NCBI GenBank assembly: GCA_963718635.1 | Contig: OY970367.1 | Coordinates: 3,596,001-3,660,000 of the forward strand | Length of the DNA stretch: 64,000 nt | Source: JAIOQJ01 sp963718635 | GTDB lineage: Bacteria; Planctomycetota; Planctomycetia; Gemmatales; Gemmataceae | Direction of reading: 5' to 3' | Part shown: positions 19,410 to 28,968 of the stretch, in pieces | Numbering within the stretch: the first letter of the stretch is position 1 | Layout: each line of letters starts with the position of its first letter | Notes under the pieces: model-generated | The model's input: only the letters and a program-made list of their open reading frames with translations | Told to the model about the DNA's origin: nothing | Databases searched by the model: none | Position numbers and translations under genes: made by a program

Positions 19410-20495
19410 TCATCGGGCGATGAAACATTCTTTGGCACGATCCCAACGGACGTTGATTTTGAGCAAGTCGTCCAGAAGATCGGGCAGGTAGTCGATAGCG
19501 CGATCGACATCATCTTCAGCGGGGAACTCGAACGCGATCTCTCCTTTAGACTTGTGGTTCAAAACGAGCACCGCAGCACCATGGCTGCGCAGAAGAGTCC
19601 GCCGAGCAGGATCGATAGATGCGGCAGTGATTTTATCGATCGAATAATGAAAACTGTTCCGATCGCTTTCAGTCAGTTCATCGACTGATAAGTCGTTCAA
19701 ATCGAGCACTCGATTACGAATTTTCTTATCGAACTCGGCCAAAGAATCTGCCTCGATCGCCTCTTCCATATCAGTTACGTCTTTGCCGGAAGCAGCGGTC
19801 ACGAATACCAGTTCATCAGCCTGGACGAATACGCGAAAAAGACGGGCTTCGCTAAAGAACCCCGATTGCCGCAAATGAAAATAACGGCGAGCCGACTTCT
19901 TTTTCGGCTGTTTCTTCTCGGCCTTCTGAGTTGGCGTCGGGTCGTCGAAATTTTGCAAGCCAAGAAAATCGGCGGACGAATCGTGATCGACGCGCTTTTT
20001 GGGCTCAGGCCGTCTGTCCGATTGTTTTACGGAGGAAGCAACGGCGTCACCGTCGAAGACGAAAGGCGACGGAGATGGACTTGGCGTGTCGTCGAATGCA
20101 AACTTGGTTTCAGGTGTAGACGGCTTTACGCGAGGCTTTTTCTCCTCAACGGGTTTGACGCGCCGTTCGCTGCCGACTTTCTTTTTCGGAGGCGTCGACG
20201 AGTCATCATCCAAGTCAAAATCAAATGCTGATGCATCGTCAGGGATGGACGCAGTTTCCATCAGCGCATTCTTCTTTTTCGCCGGTTGAAGAGGGGCCTG
20301 TTTGCCCGCGAGATCGTTGGAAAAGTCGAAACTCGAGGGAGCATCAAGCTCAATCTCCACATCGCAATCGGCGACCGGAACTTCTTCAGCACGGAAAATC
20401 TGTTGGCAGCCAGGACAGCGCACGCGCCGGCCAAGAAGTTCCTGTTTGATTCGGCAGGAACGATCGCATTGAGGACAAAAAATCTGAACACTCAT
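19410..20495 (-). CDS. MJ0042-type zinc-ribbon protein
   Basis: A 361-residue protein. The N-terminus has a CXXC-type zinc ribbon, 'FCPQC...VRCPGCQQIF', common in planctomycete proteins. Residues 55-200 are a low-complexity linker rich in Asp, Pro, Ser and Lys, with runs such as 'FDFDLDDDSSTPPKKK' and 'SPSPSPFVFDGD'. The C-terminal 150 residues are a folded domain of unknown function ('RRYFHLRQSGFFSEARLFRVFVQADELVFVTA'). No membrane segment is visible. It lies 67 bases upstream of the epimerase gene on the same strand, so the two are probably co-transcribed. Confidence 0.82.
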   Translation of the reverse strand: MSVQIFCPQCDRSCRIKQELLGRRVRCPGCQQIFRAEEVPVADCDVEIELDAPSSFDFSNDLAGKQAPLQPAKKKNALMETASIPDDASAFDFDLDDDSSTPPKKKVGSERRVKPVEEKKPRVKPSTPETKFAFDDTPSPSPSPFVFDGDAVASSVKQSDRRPEPKKRVDHDSSADFLGLQNFDDPTPTQKAEKKQPKKKSARRYFHLRQSGFFSEARLFRVFVQADELVFVTAASGKDVTDMEEAIEADSLAEFDKKIRNRVLDLNDLSVDELTESDRNSFHYSIDKITAASIDPARRTLLRSHGAAVLVLNHKSKGEIAFEFPAEDDVDRAIDYLPDLLDDLLKINVRWDRAKECFIAR

Positions 20496-20781
20496 CTGTT
20501 GATCCCGAACGGGAAACGATGAAAACTTCTAAATCAGAGGGGGATTGGCACAGCTGCAATTGTAATCGGTTTTTCAGCAGGAATCCATGAGAGGCGCCAA
20601 ATTTTTGCAAGTAAGGTGCATCAACGCTGAGCCGTCGAGACCTTTGCATACAAAAACTATCTCGGCACTGAAAAAAATGAGCACCGGAGCATTCGCGATG
20701 GCTAACTCACTAATCCATTAGCGAAGGATTGAGCACGGCAACTAAACCGGTAATGCGATCATTTTGAAGTAGGCATTTACT

Positions 20782-21705
20782 ATGTCGTCGCAGCATTTCA
20801 CCTATCTCAACGGCCGTTTTCTCCCTGCCGAAACAGCAGCGCTGCCCTTGGACGATATCGGTTTTCTTTGGGGAGCGACGGCCACGGAGCGTTTGCGCAC
20901 CTTCAACGGCAAGCTCTTTCGGCTGGACGATCACCTTCGCCGGTTTCGCCACAGTTGCAATGCCGCCATGATTCCCCAACCTCGTAACGATGCCGAGCTG
21001 ACCGCAATTGCAAATGAACTGCTGGATAAAAATCGAACGGCATTGTCCGAAGTGAGCGAGTTCTCAATTTCACTGTTCGCTACGCCGGGACGAGTTAGCG
21101 AGCCAACGCTTGGGCTGCAAGCGACGCCGCTCGCTTTTGAAACGTACGCCCCGCTATTTCGTGAAGGGGCTCGGCTCCAAGTAGTCGAGTTGTCTGGTGG
21201 CTGTTCGCTGGGCGTCCACACGGCGATCAAACATCGCAGCCGTTTGCCCTGGTGGATTGCAACTCAGAGGGTAAGCGCCGGGCATTCGCCTTTGTTTGCT
21301 TCCGAAACTCCTGATTGCTTTGTCCGCGAGACGCCGATTGCCAATTTCATCGCAGTGATCGATGGGAAAATCGTTTCCCCACCACGAGCGTCCATTCTGA
21401 ATGGCGTCAGCTTGTGCGTTGTCGAAGAACTCTGCTCCGCTCTGAAGATCCCATTCACCGAGCGAGAATTGCCATTAGCGGAAATCTTCTCCTTCGCAAC
21501 TGAATGCCTGTTGACGAGCACCAACTTTTGTCTGGCGCCCGTCTACGCCATTGTTGAAAATTCACCGGGCGCGAAAGCTTGGTTCCGTCCTGCCGAATCG
21601 TCATCACCAATGTTCAATCGTCTGCTGCAAGCCTGGAATGAAATGGTTGGCTTGGATATTGACGAACAGTTTCTGCACCAGCGACAACGCCAGTCGCTGC
21701 CCTGA
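20782..21705 (+). CDS. Class IV aminotransferase-like PLP enzyme
   Basis: A 307-residue fold-type IV PLP enzyme (branched-chain aminotransferase / aminodeoxychorismate lyase superfamily). Visible: 'YLNGRFLPAETAALPLDDIGFLWGATATERLRTF' at the N-terminus, the PLP lysine Lys150 in 'HTAIKHRSRLPWW', and the cofactor-phosphate region 'ECLLTSTNFCLAPV'. The substrate cannot be told from sequence. The chorismate-lyase branch and the D-amino acid branch are both possible. The gene stands alone. Confidence 0.85.
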   Translation: MSSQHFTYLNGRFLPAETAALPLDDIGFLWGATATERLRTFNGKLFRLDDHLRRFRHSCNAAMIPQPRNDAELTAIANELLDKNRTALSEVSEFSISLFATPGRVSEPTLGLQATPLAFETYAPLFREGARLQVVELSGGCSLGVHTAIKHRSRLPWWIATQRVSAGHSPLFASETPDCFVRETPIANFIAVIDGKIVSPPRASILNGVSLCVVEELCSALKIPFTERELPLAEIFSFATECLLTSTNFCLAPVYAIVENSPGAKAWFRPAESSSPMFNRLLQAWNEMVGLDIDEQFLHQRQRQSLP

Positions 21706-21950
21706 CTGCGCCTCGTTTGACGCTCCGCTTCGAGCGAGGGATAACGATTGAAGACGTTTGACGCGGAGCCGTAGCGAGCGAAACGATTTTGTTCCAATTT
21801 CGCATTTTCCATTGTGAGCGCCCCTAAGCTGGTCTATCCGCTGCGCCGAGCCAAGGAGCCGTCAGCTTATGCGGTGCGGCTTGCCGTAAACGGTGCGCGA
21901 TGCGGCTGATTCGTAGCCTATTCTCTGTGGGACTTGTGCGAACGGGCAGT

Positions 21951-21976
21951 CGCTTCTGGAAATATTTCCAGAAGCG
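21951..21976. repeat. 26-bp perfect palindrome with GGAAATATTTCC core
   Basis: A perfect palindrome centred on TGGAAATATTTCCA, with arms ending CGCTTC. Copies with the same core are at 31397-31422 and, as GGGAAATATTTCCC, at 31900-31936. It lies in the gene-free stretch 21706-22267. Confidence 0.75.
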
Positions 21977-22025
21977 TAAGCCCAAGAAAATCGTGGAAAA
22001 ACGCGCGACAATAGAACGAAGCTCT

Positions 22026-22111
22026 GTTAGCCGTGACGCGAAGGCGTTGCGCAGCGGAGCGTTTTCGACAGCGAACGCTCCGCTACGCAAAGCGTTCGCG
22101 TCGCGGCTAAC
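22026..22111. repeat. Long imperfect inverted repeat
   Basis: Arms of about 38 bases, beginning GTTAGCCGTGACGCGAAGG and ending in the near-complement TTCGCGTCGCGGCTAAC, face each other across a short centre. This makes similar peptides on both strands, so no gene is called here. The rest of 21706-22267 holds no recognisable gene. Confidence 0.75.
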
Positions 22112-22267
22112 GGTTGTCCATTGGTGAAATCGTGCTGTATATGATTCAAAGCAATGGTTCGCCAAAATCGGTTTCCCGCTAGCCGTTTAGGGAAGATTGA
22201 CCTTGAACATACAGGCCGGCTATACTGGAATGGAACTTGCACCATCTTGATCGGCCGACAAGGTGGA

Positions 22268-25200
22268 ATGATTTCGGTCCGCGTTCAGTCAGTTCAACCA
22301 CCGGTGAGTGGGAACATGCCAACGCCGCTGGCGCCAGAACCTTCTGAACGTCCTTCATCGTCACCAAAGGCGCCAACGCCGTCGGAGCATGGACTTACGC
22401 CTCCCGCCGATAATTCGTCGCCGCCCACAGTGATCCGCTCACTGCCATCGGCGGAATCGGATGAAAGCAAGCCCACGATCATCTCTTCAGCCCGAAAGCC
22501 TTTGACGCCTGATCTTCAACATGCCGCGAGTCTGATTGGTCGGCAATTAGCGCATTTCAAGCTGCTCGAATCCGTTGGCGTGGGCGGAATGGCGGCCGTA
22601 ATCAAAGCAGAGGATTTGGACCTGGGGCGGACTGTCGCTCTGAAAATTCTGCCGCCGGATATGGCGACCGATCCGGAAAACATCAGTCGGTTCAAGCAAG
22701 AAGGACGAGCGGCGGCCCGACTCGATCACGAGAATATCGCCCGCGTTTACTATTGCGGCGAAGACCAGGGACTTCACTTCATCTCGTTCGAGTTTGTGGA
22801 AGGAGATAATCTCCGTATCTGCATGGAGAAGTTCGGCGGGATTCTTCCCCTTGCCCAAAGTCTGCATTATCTGATCCAAGTAACGGCCGGACTTTCCCAT
22901 GCCGCATCGCGTTCCGTCGTGCATCGAGACATCAAGCCATCCAACATCGTAATCACGCCCGAAGGAAAGGCGAAGATTGTCGATATGGGATTGGCCCGCA
23001 ATCTCGATGCCCGCACGTCAAACGGGCAGCTTACGCAATCGGGAGTCACCCTCGGAACGTTCGATTACATCAGCCCGGAACAAGCATTAGAGCCGCGCAC
23101 GGCAGATTGCCGCAGCGATATCTACTCGCTCGGTTGCACGTTTTATCATGTGATGGCCGGCCGCCCGCCAGTGCCCGACGGGACGGCGGCGAAAAAGCTC
23201 CACTGCCACCAGCACGTTCCCCCGCTTGACCCGCGCGAGCTTAACCCCGATCTTCCAGATGAATTGGCTGCGATCCTCAGCAAGATGATGGCCAAAGATC
23301 TTACGCAGCGCTATCAACACCCCGATCATTTGATGCAACACTTATTGGCCGTGGCTGAGCGGCTTAATCTGCCGATCGGTCATTACCCGAAGAATGAGAA
23401 CGGGCATCTCTATACGGATCGGCCGATGCCGGTCCCGCCAACCATCCCGAGCTCATGGATAGCCGTCGCGGTCGTGGTTTTGATCGTAGGTCTCTATGCC
23501 ATTACCGGCGGCTGGAACAGCAGCGTTCAACCGCTCGATTCAACGCCCTTCTGGCTGACCGATAAGCCCACCAGTGAAAATATTTCGCCGCCCGAGGCAA
23601 AGACGGCAGTTCCTTCGACCGATGGCGAAGCGACAGTTCGAACGCATGGGCCGCAAGAAGCTCAAAGCACGGGTGAACTTGTTTCTCTGCTGCGTCAAGG
23701 CGCCTCGCAGATCAAGCTTCGGCCTGGAAAGGTTTACGATTTGACCCGTCTGCCCCGCGATGGCACGGAATTGCCCAACGCGGTTTTCGAAGGGAGCGAG
23801 CTGACACTTGAGTGCGAACGCGTGATTGACCCGCCAACTGTCCGGCTGCTTGCTTGCCCGCCCAGTGGCCGCAAGCCCAGGCTTGGCTCCCTCACGATTC
23901 GAGGGCCGCTGGATGGCTCGGCAGCGAAGGTTCGTTTGAACGGAATTCGTTTTGAAGTCGTCGCCAACGAAGCGGATGCCGGTCAAGTCGGCATCGAGTT
24001 CATCAACGTGGAACAACTCGATGTCGAGCAATGCGCCTTCGTTCCGACTTCCCGCAAGGGAAAATTTGACGAAGGACCAGCCGCATTAGCCATCCAACAG
24101 CTCGCCACTAAAGAAAATACTCCCGAAGCTCGTTTTGACCGCTGCTGGTTTGCACCCGGCTATACCGGCATTAAGCTATTTAGCGGGGAAGCTGGTCAAT
24201 CGCTGCGTGCGACCGAATGCGCTTTCGGGCCGATGCGTTCGGCGGTTGAAGTTCAGGCAGCCGCAAGCGCGAACGAGAATCGGCGCGTGGCCGACCTCCA
24301 CTTCGAAAGCTGCTCCGTCCTCATGGCCGGCGGTTCGGTGGTTGAAATTGGCCACAATGTTCCATGCCGGGTCACGGCCGGGTGGTGTCTGTTCTCGAAT
24401 CCGGAATCACCTGATCCAGAAAGCCCTAACTGCTATCTCGTGCGGCAAATAGGAACGCTCGCTTCCGAAACCCAATGGGAAGGAGCAAAATCGAGCGATG
24501 CCTCTGGGGTTGAAATGCCCAACGGATACGACAAAGTGCTTGCTTACGCGAACGGCAAAAGCACGTTCTCGTACGAGGACTGCAAGCGGCTGCAAATTCC
24601 GATTGAAGATGCGCACGCTCGACAGTTGTCGAAGCACCCTTGGGCCGAGGAAAGACCGATCAAGCGATTAAGCGATTATCCGCGGCAAGTAAAGCAAGCG
24701 CTGGCGCTTGACTTGAAACAGGAGATCCTACGGCTGGCGCCAGACAAAAATCGAAACCTACTCGGAACGAAGCATCTTCCGGGCGCCCGGCTGTATGATT
24801 TGTTTCCACTCGAATCGCCGGCGCCGGAAATTCGCGTCGCCGCCAACATTAAAATCTGGCAGCCCGAATTGTCAACGGATGTAACAGCGGCGCCGAATGT
24901 ATATCGAAGTTTAGTCAAAGCGATCGACGATTTGAAGAAAGGCGATGTGCTGCTAATTCGCCACGATGGGCCATTGGAAATAAGCCCCGTCGAATTTCGC
25001 AAAGGCGACACCGATATCACCATCAGGCCCGATGAAGATTGCCAGCCGGTGCTGATCGCCAAAGCGCCTACGCTGAAGAAAGACGCTGCACTGTTCAAAC
25101 TTTACGGCGGCCAACTCGTACTCGAAAACCTGCAGTTTCGCTTGAAAGCAGATCGCGCACCGGCGATCGTGTCACTCCCCGGCGGCGGCCAATGCACCAT

Positions 25201-26002
25201 TAAGGGTTGCATTGCTACGTTGGAAGAAGGCGACGAGCTAGCCGTTGTTGCTTTGGCCGACCCGAGAGGCGAAATGATGATGGGAGGGGGCGCTCCCGAG
25301 AAATGGCCCACGCCGCGAATTTCGTTCGAGAACACATTTGTGCGAGGCAGCGGCCGGTTGCTTTCCGTACTGGCGAGCCGGCCCTTCGAACTGAAAATGA
25401 AAGGCTGTCTGGTTGTGCTCGATGGCTCCCTTGCAGTAGTCGAACCGTCAAATGCGGAGCATATCGAAAACTTGCAGTGCGAGATCACGCTGGACCGAGT
25501 AACGACTTTCCTGACCAAAAGTCTCTTGAGCGAGCGAGGGATCGAGAAGCGCTCGGAGTCCAAGGCGCTGGGCCTAACGCCCGTTCAAATTCAAGCGACA
25601 CGATCCCTTTTCGTTCCGGCTTCGGAACAGGCGACACTGATCAATTTTGAGCGCCTTGATAGTATCGAACAGGCCGAGAGCATGTTGCAATGGAAGAACG
25701 CCCAATTCAACATTTACGGCTTCAAAGCCGACCAGAACATGCTGACGGTTTCCCTGGAAGATACGGATCCGCCAACACGCCCCGAGCGAACGCCTATAAA
25801 TGTCTGCCTCGCGAAATGGCACGAGAGGGAAGCCTCTTCGGGAGAGGTAAATTTCGCCGTCATCCCTGCATCCAAACGGTTCGATGGCTCGAAGCCGAGC
25901 GATTTTGAAATCAAGTCAATTGCGCCTGCTTTGAAGGGCGCCGACTTTCGTGATTTTGGCGCCCCGGTCGAGTTGCTTCGTAAAGTTTCGATCGAAGACT
26001 AA
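22268..26002 (+). CDS. Membrane-anchored Ser/Thr protein kinase with large beta-helix-like ectodomain
   Basis: A 1244-residue protein. Residues 1-90 are a Pro/Ser-rich linker, and residues about 97-375 a Hanks-type kinase: 'VGVGGMAAVIKAED' loop, Lys in 'TVALKIL', 'VVHRDIKPSN' and 'ISPEQAL'. The DFG motif reads DMG ('KIVDMGLARN'). A single membrane span ('WIAVAVVVLIVGLYAITGG') sits near residue 395. The remaining 830 residues should be outside the cytoplasm and show repeated strands with small hydrophobic residues ('LTLECERV', 'LNGIRFEVVA', 'RFDRCWFAPGY', 'DLHFESCSVLMAG', 'LVLENLQFRLK'), the pattern of a right-handed parallel beta-helix. The start is ATG at 22268 after AAGGTGG. An upstream start at 22154 is in frame but inside repeats. 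Confidence 0.9.
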   Translation: MISVRVQSVQPPVSGNMPTPLAPEPSERPSSSPKAPTPSEHGLTPPADNSSPPTVIRSLPSAESDESKPTIISSARKPLTPDLQHAASLIGRQLAHFKLLESVGVGGMAAVIKAEDLDLGRTVALKILPPDMATDPENISRFKQEGRAAARLDHENIARVYYCGEDQGLHFISFEFVEGDNLRICMEKFGGILPLAQSLHYLIQVTAGLSHAASRSVVHRDIKPSNIVITPEGKAKIVDMGLARNLDARTSNGQLTQSGVTLGTFDYISPEQALEPRTADCRSDIYSLGCTFYHVMAGRPPVPDGTAAKKLHCHQHVPPLDPRELNPDLPDELAAILSKMMAKDLTQRYQHPDHLMQHLLAVAERLNLPIGHYPKNENGHLYTDRPMPVPPTIPSSWIAVAVVVLIVGLYAITGGWNSSVQPLDSTPFWLTDKPTSENISPPEAKTAVPSTDGEATVRTHGPQEAQSTGELVSLLRQGASQIKLRPGKVYDLTRLPRDGTELPNAVFEGSELTLECERVIDPPTVRLLACPPSGRKPRLGSLTIRGPLDGSAAKVRLNGIRFEVVANEADAGQVGIEFINVEQLDVEQCAFVPTSRKGKFDEGPAALAIQQLATKENTPEARFDRCWFAPGYTGIKLFSGEAGQSLRATECAFGPMRSAVEVQAAASANENRRVADLHFESCSVLMAGGSVVEIGHNVPCRVTAGWCLFSNPESPDPESPNCYLVRQIGTLASETQWEGAKSSDASGVEMPNGYDKVLAYANGKSTFSYEDCKRLQIPIEDAHARQLSKHPWAEERPIKRLSDYPRQVKQALALDLKQEILRLAPDKNRNLLGTKHLPGARLYDLFPLESPAPEIRVAANIKIWQPELSTDVTAAPNVYRSLVKAIDDLKKGDVLLIRHDGPLEISPVEFRKGDTDITIRPDEDCQPVLIAKAPTLKKDAALFKLYGGQLVLENLQFRLKADRAPAIVSLPGGGQCTIKGCIATLEEGDELAVVALADPRGEMMMGGGAPEKWPTPRISFENTFVRGSGRLLSVLASRPFELKMKGCLVVLDGSLAVVEPSNAEHIENLQCEITLDRVTTFLTKSLLSERGIEKRSESKALGLTPVQIQATRSLFVPASEQATLINFERLDSIEQAESMLQWKNAQFNIYGFKADQNMLTVSLEDTDPPTRPERTPINVCLAKWHEREASSGEVNFAVIPASKRFDGSKPSDFEIKSIAPALKGADFRDFGAPVELLRKVSIED

Positions 26003-26090
26003 ATTAAGAAATGTAATATGGGCGATTAAACAGCGTAAATCTTTTTAGCGCAAAAATACCGAGTTTTGGACGGGAACCTCGCCAGTCTTG

Positions 26091-26258
26091 TTACTTTTTC
26101 TTCGGCTTTGCGGCAATCGCTTTCTTCTTTTCGGTAGGGCCTTCCGTGTCCGTTTGTGGTTCGACTTTGGCTTCCTTCTCCTTCGGTTTGCCGAAAATAG
26201 CGTCGTAACCTTCGGCAAAATTCTTCGTCTCAGCCAACCCGATTCGAATGATGCTCAT
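26091..26258 (-). CDS. Small basic protein conserved in planctomycetes
   Basis: A 55-residue protein, 'MSIIRIGLAETKNFAEGYD' followed by 'AIFGKPKEKEAK' and a Lys/Pro/Glu tail. I recall short proteins with this N-terminus from other planctomycetes, without known function. GGAG lies before the ATG at 26258. The lysine-rich tail may bind nucleic acid or be disordered (inference). Confidence 0.75.
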   Translation of the reverse strand: MSIIRIGLAETKNFAEGYDAIFGKPKEKEAKVEPQTDTEGPTEKKKAIAAKPKKK

Positions 26259-26356
26259 ATGGTGTGCTCCTTCAGAATAGTAGACGGGCGAAAAGACAGA
26301 TTGAAGTATTTTAGCTAAAAGGAGGTGATTTGGGCAGATAAGCGATGTGGTTGCCG

Positions 26357-27126
26357 TCACGCCGCCAGGGCGCCGGGCATTGAAGGAGAATGTGAAACAC
26401 TGCGAATGTATTCATCAATGATCTGCTCGGCCGGCCCGATCCGCACGATTTGGCCGTGGTCCATCCAAGCCACTTTGGAGCAGAGCGAAGGAAGGGTTCC
26501 GAGGTCGTGCGATATCAGGACCATGAGCCGCGCTTGCGACATCAATTCGTGCATGCGATCCTTTGCTTTGCGCTGAAAGGAGAGATCGCCGGCCGCCAGC
26601 ACTTCATCGATCAACAGAATTTCCGGTTGGATCGTCGAAGCGATCGAGAACGCAAGGCGGATCATCATGCCAGCCGAATAATAGCGTACCGGCATGTCGA
26701 GAAAGTGGCCGAGTTCGCTGAATTCAGCGATCGACAACAGTTTCGACTTGATGGTGCGCGGCGTCTCTCCCTGAAGATAGCCGCGATAGCGGATATTGTC
26801 CCAGCCGCTGGCGTCGCACTCGAAGCCGAGCGCGATATCGAACAAAGAGCCGATTGATCCTTGAACCTCGCGAAAGCCCGAGGTGGGAGGATAGACGCCA
26901 GCGATCAGCTTCAGCAAGGTGCTCTTACCGGCGCCGTTGTGGCCGATGATGCCGAGCCGCTCGCCGTCATTCAATTCGAACGAGACATTGCGCAACGCAT
27001 TGACTTCGATCAGCGGATTGACGGATTGACGATAAAGCCGGCGGACCAGATATTCCTTTAAGGTAATCCGCCGCGCTGGCGCACGCGGAACTGCAAGCTG
27101 ATGTCGTCTAAAAAAATCTTGGCCAT
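26357..27126 (-). CDS. ABC transporter ATP-binding protein, polysaccharide/O-antigen export, one frameshift
   Basis: About 256 residues of the TagH/Wzt-type ATPase. After 'MAKIFLDDISLQFRVRQRG' the frame changes near 27071, and the sequence resumes as 'RITLKEYLVRRLYRQS'. Walker A is 'GIIGHNGAGKSTLLKLI', the signature region 'YYSAGMMIRLAFSIAST' and Walker B 'ILLIDEVLAAGD'; 'LISHDLG' supplies the switch His. There is no C-terminal carbohydrate-binding domain. It lies 59 bases downstream of the ABC-2 permease gene, and together they form an exporter for a lipid-linked glycan. Confidence 0.92.
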
Positions 27127-27185
27127 GGCTACCCTGTCTTTGAGAAAGGCACTATGCACGAATGTCTATCCATCTTCATGAGCCG

Positions 27186-28004
27186 TTAGAGATGGAAGAT
27201 CAGTTTTTTCTCCAAGCTGGCGATCGCGCCGAGCGCCATGCCGCCAAACATGGCCACGATGATCATTCCCTTTTCGAATACCCAGACGGTGGGTAGTTCA
27301 CCCGTTAATAGTGGTGAGCGTATCAACTCAAAAAAGGTGTATGCCGGATTCAGCTGCAACAGCAAATGCAGACCACGATCGTCGAGCATTTGCGGCTTGA
27401 ACATGATGGGCGTGAGGAAGAAAAATACCTGAAACAGCACTTCCAGCAGTTGCTGGGAGTCCTGGAAATAAACGGTGGCAAAGCTGGCGAGCACGGAGAT
27501 TGCCCAGCAAAAAGCCAGCAACAGCAGAACCGAAGGAATGAGCACCCAGGCAATCTGGAAAAAGGGCACTCTCTGATGCGGCATTAGAACGAATATTGCC
27601 AGAATGACCACCGATAAACCGATCAGGAAATGGACGCAGGCGCCCAATACAGTGCGCAGCGTATAGATGGCCAGTGGCAAGGGACATTGCCGAATATAGG
27701 CTTCATTGCGAAAGAAGGTCTGACAGCCAGTTAAAGCCGACGTGCGAATGAAATCGAAAAGTGTCAGCCCGGCAAGAAAATACGGACCGTGAGTCCGCCA
27801 GTCTGCCGAAGGGAGCCACGCACCGAAGACGACGCAGAAAACGATCGTCATCATTACCGGATTCATCAGCGACCAGCCGACGCCGAGCACCGAGCGCCGA
27901 TAGCGTGTGCGCAAGTCCATCACGACGAGCGAAAGCCAGAAATGGCGATAGTTCCAGACTGTTCCCAGCTGTCCGAGCATTGCGTCCTCACTGCTCCCTG
28001 GCAT
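27186..28004 (-). CDS. ABC-2 type polysaccharide export permease
   Basis: A 272-residue membrane protein of the TagG/Wzm family with six hydrophobic spans, starting 'RYRRSVLGVGWSLMNPVMMTIVFCVVFGAWL' and including 'ALTGCQTFFRNEAYIRQCPLPLAIYTL' and 'QVFFFLTPIMFKPQML'. The 'YRRSVLG' cytoplasmic element is a family hallmark. The start may be 28004 or ATG at 27980 ('MLGQLGTVWNYRHFW'). It is partnered with the ATPase just downstream. Confidence 0.9.
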   Translation of the reverse strand: MPGSSEDAMLGQLGTVWNYRHFWLSLVVMDLRTRYRRSVLGVGWSLMNPVMMTIVFCVVFGAWLPSADWRTHGPYFLAGLTLFDFIRTSALTGCQTFFRNEAYIRQCPLPLAIYTLRTVLGACVHFLIGLSVVILAIFVLMPHQRVPFFQIAWVLIPSVLLLLAFCWAISVLASFATVYFQDSQQLLEVLFQVFFFLTPIMFKPQMLDDRGLHLLLQLNPAYTFFELIRSPLLTGELPTVWVFEKGMIIVAMFGGMALGAIASLEKKLIFHL

Positions 28005-28347
28005 CCTGCCGCGACGGCCAACACACGGGGAGACATTACTCCATATATCCGAATTGTTCCAGCCGAGTTAGACGGCGCCCTTCGCGCCAGGCGCAGCCGG
28101 GCTCCGTTCCCAAATAGTCGTCTAATCTAAACGCGCAACTTGATGGAAAACGCCGCAGTCATCGAAATCCAGCGCAGATTGCCCAGAACGGCGCCGCCCA
28201 CTGCTTTATGAAAGGAACTTGCCAATGCAGGGGCATGCAGGCAGTCTAATGCTCGGCGAACAACACGACGCCGTAATAAGTTTCAGCAGGATCGTGCCTC
28301 TTCAGGCAGCTTTTGCCAGCAGGTCGGTTATCATGGGCAAGCCTTCC
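28005..28347. other. Intergenic stretch, no gene recognised
   Basis: About 340 bases between the ABC permease start and the flavin reductase end. I see no convincing coding frame, hairpin with T-run, or repeat of the families found elsewhere in the window. Confidence 0.6.
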
Positions 28348-28968
28348 TCAAGGCCTCTTCTGTTCGAAAAGATCGCTGGTATGGCACCAGTAGTCGCCGC
28401 CTAATCTAGCGACGGTTTGAAGTTTATGAGGATCAATTCGTCGTTCGGCGTCGAGCAACGCATCGTCGATGTGAATCATGACCACTTCTCCGATAACCAG
28501 GTTGGCGGAGATAGGCCCCGTGCCGACGGGAATGATTTGAAGCAGGCGACATTCAAAATGCGTCGGTGACTCGGCAACACGCGGCGGCTTAACAAAAACA
28601 GAAGGTACTACGTGCAACCCGGTCAGGTCGATCTCACTTTCATCGGGCGGGATTTCCCTCGAACTTTGATTCACCTTCTCTGCCAGTGCCGCCGTCGCCG
28701 TATTGATGACGAATTCGCGGGTCGCTTCGATATTGCGCAGAGTGTCCTTTTTAGAGCCATCCCTTCTAAGAGTCGGAGAAAAAACGACGACCGGCGGGTT
28801 GGCGCCAAATGCATTATAAAAACTGAAGGGCGCGAGGTTGACGCGACCCTGAAGGTCGGCAGTCGTCACCCAAGCGATAGGCCTGGGCGTGACGATGCCT
28901 ACGAGCGCTTGATAAACCTCGACTACGCTGGACTTCGCAACATCAATTTGCACGCTTATTCCATCCAA
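28348..28968 (-). CDS. Flavin reductase-like FMN-binding protein
   Basis: A 206-residue protein with the flavin reductase-like split-barrel fold: 'VYQALVGIVTPRPIAWVTTADLQGRVNLAPFSFYNAFGANPPVVVFSP' (FMN-binding motif TPRPIAWVTT...N-APFSFYN) and 'DTLRNIEATREFVINTA'. It may supply reduced flavin or carry out a step linked to the aromatic pathway upstream. Its start overlaps the end of the homogentisate dioxygenase gene by 13 bases, so the two are translationally coupled and clearly one operon. Confidence 0.92.
   Translation of the reverse strand: MDGISVQIDVAKSSVVEVYQALVGIVTPRPIAWVTTADLQGRVNLAPFSFYNAFGANPPVVVFSPTLRRDGSKKDTLRNIEATREFVINTATAALAEKVNQSSREIPPDESEIDLTGLHVVPSVFVKPPRVAESPTHFECRLLQIIPVGTGPISANLVIGEVVMIHIDDALLDAERRIDPHKLQTVARLGGDYWCHTSDLFEQKRP

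Noticed and set aside
21824..22165. Opposing ORFs on both strands with similar peptides
   Set aside because: They arise from the long inverted repeat at 22026-22111 being read on both strands; no domain or ribosome binding site supports either.
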